Positions 26,855-35,532 of a stretch of DNA of 64,000 bases are shown here, piece by piece. The translations under genes and the position numbers were made by a program. Numbering within the stretch: position 1 is the first letter of the stretch; each line of letters begins with the position of its first letter. The DNA comes from Hyphomicrobiales bacterium. GTDB lineage: Bacteria > Pseudomonadota > Alphaproteobacteria > Rhizobiales > Rhizobiaceae. The stretch is from the NCBI GenBank assembly GCA_900472785.1, contig UCJH01000032.1, positions 94,229-158,228 of the forward strand, given 5' to 3'. Under the pieces are notes generated by a model that did not search any database, had not been told where the DNA came from, and saw only the letters and a list, made by a program, of their open reading frames with translations.

Positions 26855-29800
26855 TCTGTGTTCTCACGCTTGCCAGATCACTGGAGCTTTTGTCGTCCGC
26901 TGACGTTTCTCTGGTACGGGACAACTCTTGCCAGAGCAGACTTGCCAGGATCTGAATGCGTTGTGCATCCCCCTGCGGCAGCCAGTCGGTGAATGTTGCC
27001 ATTTTCTTTTGATCGGCAGCATCCAGATCGACCGGATGGAGGACACGGACCAAGTCCCGTCCGTCGCCGCGAGTGAGGTTTAATCGTATAGCTTCGGTAT
27101 CCGGGCGATCCTCCGAGGTCGAAAACGCCGTACTTTCGACCTTTGCGAAAAGCTCGGCCAGCGCAGCAATCTCCTCGGTGAACCTAGCCTCGTCTCCCGG
27201 CAACCAACGGGCAGGTGGCTTCGAGACCACGAAACTTGCTAGCGATTCGGCCCATGCATCGTCATGCAAGGCGGGGTCCCTCAAACGAAGTGCGAAGGCG
27301 CGAAGCCGCGGCTCTCGTGCTGCGAGCGAGACGCGAGCGCCTCGAGACGCGAGCGCGACTCGGTCGAATTTGTCCGGGTCTTGACCGGCTGCCTCGCTCG
27401 TTCTTTGGACAATGCGCGCAAGCAAGTTGGAATAGGTGTTCTGAAGCTCCTGAACCGCATCGCTAAAACGGTTGATGAATTCATCAACCGCACTGTCATC
27501 GGCCTCATCGACCTGGAAAACCGGAAGACCGCAGGCATTCGGCAGATCGGCGAATAGGAGTGTCGCGGGCTCGCGGGCCGAGAGGAGCGCGTCTCGCACG
27601 GCAATTGTTGTCGGCGGCAACCCTTTTGCCTTGCGCGTATATTCGGGAAGCTTGGCAGCAAACTGGCAAAGCTCGGTTACGACGTCCAAGAGAACAGGCT
27701 GACGACCCTCGATACCCGATGCGAAGAGGTGAGCCAGGCGGGCAAATACGTTCGAACGCACGCCCTCGACACTGCAAAGTTGCACTTCGAACGCCTGTGG
27801 CGCCTTGATCAAACGCAGGAATTCCATTGCGCCGAATTTCGGGAGAAAGGTCCCGTTTTCATAGATCGCCAATTCATGTCCATGCACTCGCACCACAACC
27901 GCCAGCAAAATCGGTGACAGCCCATCTCGAACGCCATACGGGCGGCCTGACATCCTTGCTAGAATGTCCGTGATCGCAATCCTGCAACCCTTTCCAGCCT
28001 TGATCATCCTGACGATCTCGGCCAAGGCAGGTTGCAGATGCAGGGGATCGTTCGACGGCTGGGGTATCTGTAGCGCAAAGCCTTCGCCGTCCGGAATATG
28101 CAGCGCGCCCTTCTGAAGGACAGAAAGATACATCGATTTTTCGGGTGGAGCCTTGCGCTCGTCCATTCCCAGGAGCGGCATTCCGGGAGCCTTGAACAGA
28201 CCTTCGATCAAACGCATACGAGCAGAAGCCGCAGCACTGCTAAGGACGTTGCGATTGATGAGTTCATTGGTAACCTTGGGGCTCGACGGGTAAAGGTCGG
28301 TGCAAAGTTGAGAAACGATTTTTGGAAGGTTTCCTGTCGCGTCAAAAGTCTTGCCGCCGTAAAGCAATTCCATGCCTGACTTGGCATTAATCTTCGTCAG
28401 TTCGGCGAATTGCGCAAGCAGGGCTTGGCGCGTGCGCGAGATCTGCCGTTTCACCTCCGCAGACGCGAAGTCATCGCTCGACAGGTCAGGCGTATTGGCC
28501 TCAACCCAGCGCCACACCATGACGTCGCGGAGATATGAGGCGAGCTGCCAGACAGGTGCAGGCACCGCCACCAGCGTCGATGGGTTCTCGGACAGGATTG
28601 GGGTGGCCGCAAGATCCCGCGCGATCTGCTGCTGGTCTTTATGGTCGGCGAGGGCAACGATAATAAGACCGTCCGCATTGGTAGCCTTGCTGGCGCATTT
28701 GCCAATGTCTTCCGCAGCCGTATACCGCAATTCGAAATACCGCATCGTGCCGGTTTCAAGATAGTGGCGGCGGGCAAGTACCATTTCGCCGTCCAGGATC
28801 CCGGAGAGCGCCGGGGCAACGGCCTCGACTTCACCAACCGCCCGCTTAGCGGCATTGAAAGAAGCCGACAGATTAATGCTCGAGCTTGGCCAGAGGCGAT
28901 ACACCCCAGATCCGCCACGCTCGAACAGGAGGCCATCGCGAACCAGACGGTCGATCGCAGCAGTGACATCGCCGGTCCCTGACAAGCACGATGACACTGT
29001 CCGGTCGGTCGGCAAAAGATCGTCAGAGTCGAGCAGGTTGAGCAGTCCGACCGTCTTCAGGACATTCAGTCCATCCGTGTCGATCCCCACACAGCCATCA
29101 ATCGTCGCGACGATACGCAGCCATTGGCTCTGGTAGTTTCCAGCCGATACGCGATGACCGAAGGAAGCGCGGACATAGTCGTAGAACCTGGCGGTATCGA
29201 ACCAGCCTTCGCCCACCTGTGTCGAGGCAGCGAAAGCCTGCAATCCCATCGGTTCGCTCGATAGTAGGAAGCCGAACAAGGATCGTTCGCTCTGACCGAA
29301 GCGCGAGAAAAACCGGACCATGACAGGAAGAAGCGCTGGGTGCAGCGGATAAAAGCGGGCGGGATCAATAGCAAAACCGCGTCCACCTAACCAACCAACT
29401 TGTTCCGCCATCTCAAGAGCCGTGGTGGCCTGGTTCCTGACGAATGCAGGAAGCGCGCTCTCGTCAACACCCAGGGCGCCAGCAACCAGAGAAGCGGAAT
29501 GAACCAGCGGCTGGTCAAACACAATTTCTTCGAAACGGCCCGCGACCTTGTCCCACTCGTGGCGCAATGCGAGCGGAAGGCGCTCTGCATAGGCTTGAAA
29601 GCCCTGATGCAAGATTCCGATAAGCAGGAATGGCGTGGCATTGCTGCGAGCAGCCATCTCGGCGAGCCGCTGCAGCGCAAATACATCTTCTTGGTCGGGG
29701 TTCAACGCCGCATGCTCAAGCAGCTTTCCCAGTTCGTCGATGATGAGCAGCAATCCCAGGTCACGCTCTGCTGCACGCTTCGTCAGCATCGAGACCAGTT

Positions 29801-30296
29801 GTTCCAATGCGCGAACCGAGCCGGTGGTTTCACAGGTAGCCAAAGCCACTTCAATCCGAGGGGTCAGCAAGTCCTCAAAATCAGGATGAAGCGTGCTCTC
29901 TCGAATGGCACGAGCAACAGCAGTTGCTATGCTTTCACGACTTCCTGTCACGAGAACGGGAAGAAAACGTCGAGCGGCGTCGCCAGAGCGCCAACCAATA
30001 GTCTTCGCTACCCGCTTTGCGTCCTTCGTCGAGGGGGCAGATAGAAGTCGAGCCAAGACCAGAGCCATCGAAGACTTGCCGACGCCATAGTCCCCCGTAA
30101 TGCGCCATGCCCGTCGCTTAGACCCATCGCGGACGCTCGCAAGTATTTGGAGCAGCGCGTCTGCCATCGGAGGCGTGACGATATAGTTTTCGAGCGCGGA
30201 CGCGTCCAGGAAGTCCTTTTCAAGTTGGACCGACCGAAGAAAGCGACCGGGGATCGAGAAAATCTCGGCGATTGTTGCAGCGCTCGTCTCAGCCAT
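26844..30296 (-). CDS. sspC: SspC-like large ATPase
   Basis: A 1150-residue protein counted from ATG 30296 (MAETSAATIAEIF), which overlaps the sspB stop by 8 bases; a longer frame to 30338 has no better start. The P-loop is RITGDYGVGKSSMALVLAR (Lys 74) and the Walker B is LGLLLIIDELGKLLEHA. The rest is a long alpha/beta body without a second recognisable domain. SspC is the ATPase of the modification complex, acting with the nickase SspB and pyrophosphatase SspD. Its size and position between the DUF4007 protein and the PP-loop protein match the sspBCD order. It overlaps sspD by 11 bases. Confidence 0.8.
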   Translation of the reverse strand: MAETSAATIAEIFSIPGRFLRSVQLEKDFLDASALENYIVTPPMADALLQILASVRDGSKRRAWRITGDYGVGKSSMALVLARLLSAPSTKDAKRVAKTIGWRSGDAARRFLPVLVTGSRESIATAVARAIRESTLHPDFEDLLTPRIEVALATCETTGSVRALEQLVSMLTKRAAERDLGLLLIIDELGKLLEHAALNPDQEDVFALQRLAEMAARSNATPFLLIGILHQGFQAYAERLPLALRHEWDKVAGRFEEIVFDQPLVHSASLVAGALGVDESALPAFVRNQATTALEMAEQVGWLGGRGFAIDPARFYPLHPALLPVMVRFFSRFGQSERSLFGFLLSSEPMGLQAFAASTQVGEGWFDTARFYDYVRASFGHRVSAGNYQSQWLRIVATIDGCVGIDTDGLNVLKTVGLLNLLDSDDLLPTDRTVSSCLSGTGDVTAAIDRLVRDGLLFERGGSGVYRLWPSSSINLSASFNAAKRAVGEVEAVAPALSGILDGEMVLARRHYLETGTMRYFELRYTAAEDIGKCASKATNADGLIIVALADHKDQQQIARDLAATPILSENPSTLVAVPAPVWQLASYLRDVMVWRWVEANTPDLSSDDFASAEVKRQISRTRQALLAQFAELTKINAKSGMELLYGGKTFDATGNLPKIVSQLCTDLYPSSPKVTNELINRNVLSSAAASARMRLIEGLFKAPGMPLLGMDERKAPPEKSMYLSVLQKGALHIPDGEGFALQIPQPSNDPLHLQPALAEIVRMIKAGKGCRIAITDILARMSGRPYGVRDGLSPILLAVVVRVHGHELAIYENGTFLPKFGAMEFLRLIKAPQAFEVQLCSVEGVRSNVFARLAHLFASGIEGRQPVLLDVVTELCQFAAKLPEYTRKAKGLPPTTIAVRDALLSAREPATLLFADLPNACGLPVFQVDEADDSAVDEFINRFSDAVQELQNTYSNLLARIVQRTSEAAGQDPDKFDRVALASRGARVSLAAREPRLRAFALRLRDPALHDDAWAESLASFVVSKPPARWLPGDEARFTEEIAALAELFAKVESTAFSTSEDRPDTEAIRLNLTRGDGRDLVRVLHPVDLDAADQKKMATFTDWLPQGDAQRIQILASLLWQELSRTRETSADDKSSSDLASVRTQNDN

Positions 30297-31239
30297 TGAT
30301 ATTCGCCTCGTTTGTATAAATCGTCCGAGCCTCAGCACTGATGGGAGCGTCGCGCGTCAAGAGGCCTTGGATTGCTGACGGCCTATACGCAAATCCATAT
30401 CGTCCATCGAGAGAAAGGCTCTCTAGTCGCGCACGAACGTCTTCCTCCGGAAGTTTGAACGACTGCCCAGGTGCCCCTGCTGCCGAAAGAATATGCCGAA
30501 TAGGGATTGTCTTTTCGCCGGGCGCGTTTCGCTCCCAGTAATCCAGAATAGTGTAAGCGAAAAGATCGTTGGTGATGTCAGCTTTTGGCTCTTTCCGGAA
30601 AGCGTAGACCGCCTCCCAACGTCCGCCCTCGCCACGCCGCTCACCGGTCTGCTGCAGGAGGCGTAATTCCACGAGTGGCCCGTCCAGGGAATCTTCGATC
30701 CCCGATCTTGCACCCCGTGCTGAGAGATAGGTATGCAGAAAGACGTCAAGGTGTTGGCTAAGCGTGATTTCTGAGTGAGAATGCCCCAAGCGCTGGGATT
30801 GTCTCGCAAATGCTGCAAGGGCCTCAGTCCGAGAAAATTCCGCGTAAGGCCATGCCCCAAGCAAATAGTGCCATGCGAAAGGGGCAGGCGTCGCCGATGA
30901 GGAAAGGTTCCAGTGAAGAAGCCAGAGCGTCCTTGTGTCTTCCAGATAGGGATCGCAGCCTCCGGCTCCGAAGACAGTATGGGCAAGCTTGGTAAGCTGG
31001 TGTTGGCGTTCAGAGGTCGGGTGAGCAATGCCCATCGCGTCGATCCAGAAACGCAGCGAACGAACCATGTTCTTGCCGATGCCGAGCTCGACCATCGCAG
31101 CATCCTCGTCGTAGAAGATACTGGCATCTGCGGCAATGGCTCGATATGCCTTCGGCAACCATGCATACCGGCATGCAAAGGTCTCGTGACCCGAAAATCG
31201 ATAGCTTGGCTGACCTTCGGCCGTGGATATGTCAAACAT
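30289..31239 (-). CDS. sspB: SspB-like DUF4007 protein, strand-nicking component
   Basis: A 316-residue protein from ATG 31239, with TGGAG just upstream; it overlaps the sspA stop by 8 bases. It opens with the DUF4007 signature SYRFSGHETFACRYAWLPKAY and continues with ELGIGKNMVRSLRFWIDA, typical of DUF4007. SspB of the single-strand phosphorothioation system is a DUF4007 protein with DNA-nicking activity, which would expose the site for sulfur insertion. The neighbours on both sides fit. No membrane or secretion signal is visible. The annotation is firm for DUF4007; the biochemical role is inherited from characterised SspB. Confidence 0.8.
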   Translation of the reverse strand: MFDISTAEGQPSYRFSGHETFACRYAWLPKAYRAIAADASIFYDEDAAMVELGIGKNMVRSLRFWIDAMGIAHPTSERQHQLTKLAHTVFGAGGCDPYLEDTRTLWLLHWNLSSSATPAPFAWHYLLGAWPYAEFSRTEALAAFARQSQRLGHSHSEITLSQHLDVFLHTYLSARGARSGIEDSLDGPLVELRLLQQTGERRGEGGRWEAVYAFRKEPKADITNDLFAYTILDYWERNAPGEKTIPIRHILSAAGAPGQSFKLPEEDVRARLESLSLDGRYGFAYRPSAIQGLLTRDAPISAEARTIYTNEANING

Positions 31240-32425
31240 CGAGAACTCCAGAAAAAGAACCGCGGACATCATTGATAGCCTCAGCTATCTCGACGGCAGC
31301 ACGCTCAACGTCGGCGGCTGTGGTTGTGCGGCCCAAACCAATCCGCAGGCAGCTGTCGATATAGGGGTCTGGCAATCGCATAGCCCTTAGCACGTGTGAG
31401 GGCTCCTGTGCGCCCGTGTTACACGCTGATCCCGTGGAAATCGAAACCTTGCCTCGAAGACGGCTCAAGACGACATCGTTGGGGGCCCCTGGCGCGGAGA
31501 CGTGCAGGTTATGAGGCAGGCGTTCAGTTTGAGGGCCATTTACGATCAGCCCGGGAACCAAGGATTTTAGGCGCTCCTGCAGCTGGTCTCGTAACTGCGC
31601 GAGCCGATGGCTTTCCGCCTCGCCTTCCCGCGCCATCAACTCACAGGCGAAACCGAAAGCTACGATGCCGCTGACATTGGGGGTTGGATGATGGGCGCCT
31701 TGAAGACCGAATATCGACGCATACTCAAAAACGGGAGAGATGAGTGCCCCGACGCCCTTCGGCCCGTAAACCTTGTGTCCGCTCAAGATGACATAGGCGG
31801 CACCCAGCTCCTCAAGATCCAGGGGCATTCGACCGATTGCCTGGGTGGCATCGATCAGAACATCCGCGCCGTATTCGCTTGCCTTTCGGACAATCTCGGC
31901 GATTGGATAGATCGTGCCGACTTCGTTGTTCGCAGCCATTACACAAACCAGATCGATGCCGCCGTCCAACACGCTTCGAAGGCTCGACAGGTCGATTTGC
32001 GCTTTGTCGTCGACGTCGATCCACGATATCGCCGCCATGCCCAGACGTTCAGCATGTAATGCGGTGTCGATAACGGCCTTGTGTTCAACCCGGCTTATTG
32101 CAATCCGCAGCTGATCACGGTGAGTCCCAATCGAATGGGATATTGCAAGCTGGATTGCTTCTGTCGAGCCGGAGGTAAAATACACTTCACGAGGTTCTGC
32201 CCCCAGGAGCTGCGCAACGCGATCTTTCGCCTGCCCGACGGCGGAAGCCGCACGTTCACCGTGGATGTTCTCAACGCCGTTCGCATTCCCGAACTCCTCG
32301 ACCATCATGCGAATCGCTACCTCAGCGACCCTCGGATCGACGGGCGTGGTGGCATGATGGTCGAGATAAAGCGCAGCCTGCAGCGGTGCAGTGGCGTGCA
32401 GATTCACCGAGATATGTTCATTCAT
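31232..32425 (-). CDS. sspA: SspA cysteine desulfurase
   Basis: A 397-residue PLP enzyme of the IscS/NifS type counted from ATG 32425, which sits inside the end of the XRE gene (ATGAATGA overlap) and is therefore coupled to it; an upstream in-frame ATG at 32497 would overlap the regulator by 80 bases. Motifs are ALYLDHHATTPVDPRV, the PLP-lysine segment ILSGHKVYGPKG and the catalytic-cysteine loop SISTGSACNTG. It takes sulfur from cysteine and passes it to the SspD step. A dedicated desulfurase beside sspBCD marks a complete modification set. Housekeeping iron-sulfur assembly genes are not nearby, so an Isc/Suf role is unlikely. Confidence 0.85.
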   Translation of the reverse strand: MNEHISVNLHATAPLQAALYLDHHATTPVDPRVAEVAIRMMVEEFGNANGVENIHGERAASAVGQAKDRVAQLLGAEPREVYFTSGSTEAIQLAISHSIGTHRDQLRIAISRVEHKAVIDTALHAERLGMAAISWIDVDDKAQIDLSSLRSVLDGGIDLVCVMAANNEVGTIYPIAEIVRKASEYGADVLIDATQAIGRMPLDLEELGAAYVILSGHKVYGPKGVGALISPVFEYASIFGLQGAHHPTPNVSGIVAFGFACELMAREGEAESHRLAQLRDQLQERLKSLVPGLIVNGPQTERLPHNLHVSAPGAPNDVVLSRLRGKVSISTGSACNTGAQEPSHVLRAMRLPDPYIDSCLRIGLGRTTTAADVERAAVEIAEAINDVRGSFSGVLDV

Positions 32426-32729
32426 CGAACGATGCCCTGATGGAACCCGGGCGTCCATTGCGCGAATTGCGAACCGTAAGGTCGACATCGCAGCCAAGTT
32501 GAACCAGCCAGCGGAGAAGTTGATCTGTGCTCACGCTGTCAGTACGCCCAGACAAAATCTTTGAAAGCGTGGGCTGATCCGTTGAGCAAAGCTTTGCGGC
32601 TCGCGTTTGGCTTAGTCCTTTGTCGGACACGACACGAGCAAGGACAGCCCGCAGGTCTGCGCGGACGACTTGGGATGCGTCCGCAGGCTGCAGTTCAGGC
32701 GCGGACTTTATTGCAGAGGTCGTCATCAC
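32418..32729 (-). CDS. XRE-type regulator of the ssp cluster
   Basis: A 103-residue protein with a clear helix-turn-helix: KGLSQTRAAKLCSTDQPTLS followed by KILSGRTDSVSTDQLLRWL, as in HigA/XRE antitoxin-type repressors. It is first in the ssp transcription unit, overlapping sspA. A near-perfect 18-bp palindrome lies 30-47 bases upstream, overlapping the spacer and -10 box of the predicted promoter. The natural reading is an autorepressor setting the level of the phosphorothioation genes, the role DndB plays in some Dnd clusters. No toxin partner is adjacent, so it is not obviously a toxin-antitoxin unit. Its ligand or trigger is unknown. Confidence 0.75.
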   Translation of the reverse strand: MMTTSAIKSAPELQPADASQVVRADLRAVLARVVSDKGLSQTRAAKLCSTDQPTLSKILSGRTDSVSTDQLLRWLVQLGCDVDLTVRNSRNGRPGSIRASFDE

Positions 32730-32756
32730 CGCTTATCCCAAATTGATTCGGCTGGC

Positions 32757-32786
32757 ATTATGGGAAATTTTCCATAGGAGCGGCAA
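32757..32786 (-). promoter_or_regulatory. promoter and operator of the XRE-ssp operon
   Basis: On the minus strand TTGCCG (32786-32781), an 18-base spacer and CATAAT (32762-32757) form a plausible sigma-70 promoter, about 28 bases from the XRE start. The palindrome TATGGGAAATTTTCCATA (32759-32776; 8 of 9 positions symmetric) covers the spacer and part of the -10, so a bound repressor would block polymerase. Confidence 0.5.
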
Positions 32787-32879
32787 GTGGAGACTGGTAG
32801 TGTAAGGGTAAATTCACAACTATTCGTCAGCTTTTATTGGCTCGGACATGCACGCTGGCGTTGACAACAGGGAGGGGAG

Positions 32880-33512
32880 ATGGCTGAAGATCGGTTTAAA
32901 TCATTCCGGGGACTTGCGGCCGTTTACGAACGCGGCAACGATTTCGACATTACAACGAGATTGGGTTCAACCCACCCTAACGTTTTGATCATGGCCCCAC
33001 ACGGGGGAAAGATCGAGGCCCGCACCAGCGAAATTGCAGAGGCCACGGCGGGGCAGGACTATTCTTGTTACTTGTTTGCAGCCAAACTGTCCGCGAACAA
33101 TAAAGTAGAGATGCACATCGCGTCCGAAAACTACGATGTACCCGAGGCTTTGACCGCGGTTAAAACAGCGGAGCTCGTGATTGCGCTGCATGGCCGTTAC
33201 GACGACGGTGACCCTGACAAGATTTGGATGGGCGGGCTAGATACAAGATTGTCTGAACATATTGGCGGTGTGCTTCAGCGATCAGAGTTTCCAGTCCTTT
33301 TCGATCCACCGAAGTTCAAAGGGATACATCCCGAAAACATATGCAACCAGGGTATCAACAAAGCTGGGGTCCAGCTTGAGATACCCTTGTCGCTTCGAGA
33401 CAATTTCAGGGGTGCACCGGCGCGCGAGGCTGCATTTATCAGCAGTTTGAGAACCGCGATCGCCTCATATCTTCAAAAACTGGATCAGCAACCGGCTCGA
33501 TCGAAACGATAG
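32880..33512 (+). CDS. poly-gamma-glutamate hydrolase family protein
   Basis: A 210-residue protein with the zinc-peptidase signature of the poly-gamma-glutamate hydrolase / phage-related replication-protein family: VLIMAPHGGKIEARTSEIAE (HGG..E), ELVIALHGRYDD and a C-terminal GVQLEIPLSLRDNF. Characterised relatives are phage enzymes that remove the polyglutamate capsule. No signal peptide is visible, so it would act in the cytosol unless released by lysis. GGAGGGG sits just before ATG 32880. It is divergent from the ssp regulator and 18 bases upstream of the next gene, with which it probably forms an operon. A prophage remnant or an accessory defence role are both possible. Confidence 0.7.
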   Translation: MAEDRFKSFRGLAAVYERGNDFDITTRLGSTHPNVLIMAPHGGKIEARTSEIAEATAGQDYSCYLFAAKLSANNKVEMHIASENYDVPEALTAVKTAELVIALHGRYDDGDPDKIWMGGLDTRLSEHIGGVLQRSEFPVLFDPPKFKGIHPENICNQGINKAGVQLEIPLSLRDNFRGAPAREAAFISSLRTAIASYLQKLDQQPARSKR

Positions 33513-33530
33513 CCGGCGAGAAGCTGCAAA

Positions 33531-34685
33531 ATGATAGATCTATTTGAGCCAAGGCTGCCTGAAGAAAAACTCCATCCAAGCTTTTGCGAAATTAAGTCCA
33601 ATCCGGACTATGCAAAGGTAATGCCTGTAATCCAGGGCTGGGCCGCTGGTCTACTTGGTCGAAAAGGAGAGGGGGAGAAATTCGTGAAAGAATTTCAAAC
33701 GAGTTTCAATTCGTCAATGTGGGAGATCTACCTAAACAAGGCGTTGAGTGAATTAGGCTGTACCGTAGACTACACCAAGTCTTCGCCGGACTTTTTCGTC
33801 ACCTCTGGCGGGAACTATGAATTCAACATCGAAGCTGTGATATCGGACCAACCTCTAGGCCAACCCGGGGAGGGAGAGAGTGCACTGAACTTCAAACACC
33901 GCTGCGCGCTTAAGCTTGCCGGAAAAATTAGAGACAAGTTGAGGCTCTACCGAGGCAGTGACGGCAAGAAGCATCCATACAACTCTCTGAGCCACGTTCG
34001 GGGAAGGCCGTTTGTGATCGCAATTGCGCCCTTCGATAGCAAACACTCTCTTTTGCAGAACAACGAGCTGATAAATCTCGTGCTGTTCGGGATAGGTTCG
34101 CCCGTTGTTGAGGGAGGCGTAATCAGACAAAACAAGGTGGCTTCTATCATAACAGCTTCCGGAGCGCCGGTCGAAATGGGAATCTTCACAAATGATTCCT
34201 TCAAGGAGATCAGTGCAGTAATTTTTTCGACTGTCGCGACATTTGGGAAAGCAGTCGTAGAGAGCAAGATAGAGAGACTTGTGAGGGCAACTCGTTATAG
34301 AACGATAGAGAAGGAAAGACTTCCCATCTCGTCACCCCTATGGCAGCTCGGAGTCCACCGATTTCAGCTCGATAACCTTCACTACCTCCTGACCCAAAGA
34401 TGGGATTTCGGCCGCATTGTCACGGGGTCAGACATGCACATCCGGCATTCCAGTTTTCATCGGGAAAGCCACCTGGATGGGTTGCATCTTTACTTCAATC
34501 CATACGCGGAGGTGCCGTTTGAACCGAGCTTCATGTGGCCAAATGAGGTCTCTCTGAACTATTATGATCCGGTGACTGACCAGCCGGACCAGATACATCC
34601 CGATCAGGCGCTCGTTTCCCGACAGGTTTTCGAGCCGAGCTTTTTCTGGATGCAACATCTCCTCAAAAGCTACGGCTTTCTTTGA
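33531..34685 (+). CDS. unrecognised protein with degenerate PD-(D/E)XK-like core
   Basis: A 384-residue protein I cannot place in a family. Residues 60-105 resemble a restriction-nuclease core: Glu 65 in SSMWEIYLNKALSELG, Asp 87 in SSPDFFV and Glu 101 in YEFNIEAV. The D-X13-E spacing equals that in the nuclease at 11435-12730, but the catalytic lysine position is Val 103, so activity is doubtful. The remainder is mixed alpha/beta and contains KHPYNSLSHVRGRPFVIAIAP. There is no membrane segment. It is the second gene of the operon with the poly-gamma-glutamate hydrolase-like protein. It may be an inactivated nuclease, a DNA-end or substrate sensor, or unrelated; the motif match is tentative. 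Confidence 0.45.
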   Translation: MIDLFEPRLPEEKLHPSFCEIKSNPDYAKVMPVIQGWAAGLLGRKGEGEKFVKEFQTSFNSSMWEIYLNKALSELGCTVDYTKSSPDFFVTSGGNYEFNIEAVISDQPLGQPGEGESALNFKHRCALKLAGKIRDKLRLYRGSDGKKHPYNSLSHVRGRPFVIAIAPFDSKHSLLQNNELINLVLFGIGSPVVEGGVIRQNKVASIITASGAPVEMGIFTNDSFKEISAVIFSTVATFGKAVVESKIERLVRATRYRTIEKERLPISSPLWQLGVHRFQLDNLHYLLTQRWDFGRIVTGSDMHIRHSSFHRESHLDGLHLYFNPYAEVPFEPSFMWPNEVSLNYYDPVTDQPDQIHPDQALVSRQVFEPSFFWMQHLLKSYGFL

Positions 34686-34876
34686 TTTAACCTACTGCCT
34701 CACGTGAGGTCGCACGGACGACGTTGATGCTTCGTTGTCAGTGAAGGCGACCGGCGACCGGATTGCGCTTTCCTACCTCGACAAACCGCTCATGGGAACC
34801 GATGGAATAATGGAGCGCTGTCCCGCTTTCCAACGTTGTCAACTTGGCCTTCGCAGGCGATAACGGTCTTGAACCG

Positions 34877-35143
34877 TTAATGGAGCAAGCGAGCCTTGAT
34901 CGCCTGTCCGACGATCGTCAACTGCAGCACCGGTTTGCCTCGCAGGAAACTTTCCTCCACCAGTTCGAGTTGCTCGAGCCGCTCGACAATCTTTTCCGAT
35001 AGGCGCTTGTCACCCACCAACCAGCCTTTGCCGACTTTTTTCTGTCGGCGGAAAAAGGCAATCGCTCTCAAAGCATCCTGCTGCGTGCGCGTGAGGCTTT
35101 TTGCCGTATCAACGGCTCCGCGATGATCCGGAGATTCGACCAT
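34877..35143 (-). CDS. hypothetical small winged-helix-like protein
   Basis: An 88-residue protein with a good AAGGAG site before ATG 35143. The fold suggested is a small winged helix: TRTQQDALRAIAFFRRQKKVG, a variable loop, then LSEKIVERLEQLELVEES and FLRGKPVLQLTIVGQAIKARLL, which reads like wing strands. It may bind DNA. It lies 5 bases after the preceding small gene on the same strand, in the border between the defence and repair islands. I cannot name a function. Confidence 0.6.
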   Translation of the reverse strand: MVESPDHRGAVDTAKSLTRTQQDALRAIAFFRRQKKVGKGWLVGDKRLSEKIVERLEQLELVEESFLRGKPVLQLTIVGQAIKARLLH

Positions 35144-35148
35144 GTGGG

Positions 35149-35391
35149 CTACTCCTTCGCATCGGGCCGGATATCAGCGCCCGGCCAGTCGTTGGCCGGT
35201 TCCTCGACAATTCCTTCTGCGGGATCGGGATCACGCTCATAGGCGAGTTGCCGCTTTGCCAGAACGTCCTGCAGCGTCTCGATGACGACGGCCGTTCCAT
35301 TTCCCTGACTTGCGAACTGATCGATTATGTCAGCGACGAGGTTGTCGAGCTGCTGGAACAATCGGTCCGGGCTTTCGGGTCGTTGGGTCAT
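35149..35391 (-). CDS. hypothetical acidic small protein
   Basis: An 80-residue protein from ATG 35391, chosen because GGAG lies 7 bases upstream; the frame stays open to 35433. The first half, SPDRLFQQLDNLVADIIDQF, is helical, and the C-terminus is acidic and Pro-rich. It is the first of two genes in a likely operon with the winged-helix-like protein. No family is recognised. Confidence 0.5.
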   Translation of the reverse strand: MTQRPESPDRLFQQLDNLVADIIDQFASQGNGTAVVIETLQDVLAKRQLAYERDPDPAEGIVEEPANDWPGADIRPDAKE

Positions 35392-35532
35392 GTACACGCT
35401 CCTATTCAGCTTGCGGTCCGACGCTATTGCCAATCCTTGCGAGGCGCCAAGAACTGTTCCGGGACGATCCTCAAAGGTTATCTCGACCAGGCCGGGGCGG
35501 CTTATCGAGCAGATACCTAGCTATGAGATAAG

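Noticed and set aside
17267..32425. Classical DndABCDE double-strand phosphorothioation cluster
   Set aside because: No DndB, DndD or DndE is seen; the PP-loop protein is short and a DUF4007 protein and a 1150-residue ATPase are present, which match Ssp instead.
32418..32729. XRE gene as half of a HigBA toxin-antitoxin pair
   Set aside because: No HigB- or RelE-like toxin is adjacent; the gene overlaps sspA instead.
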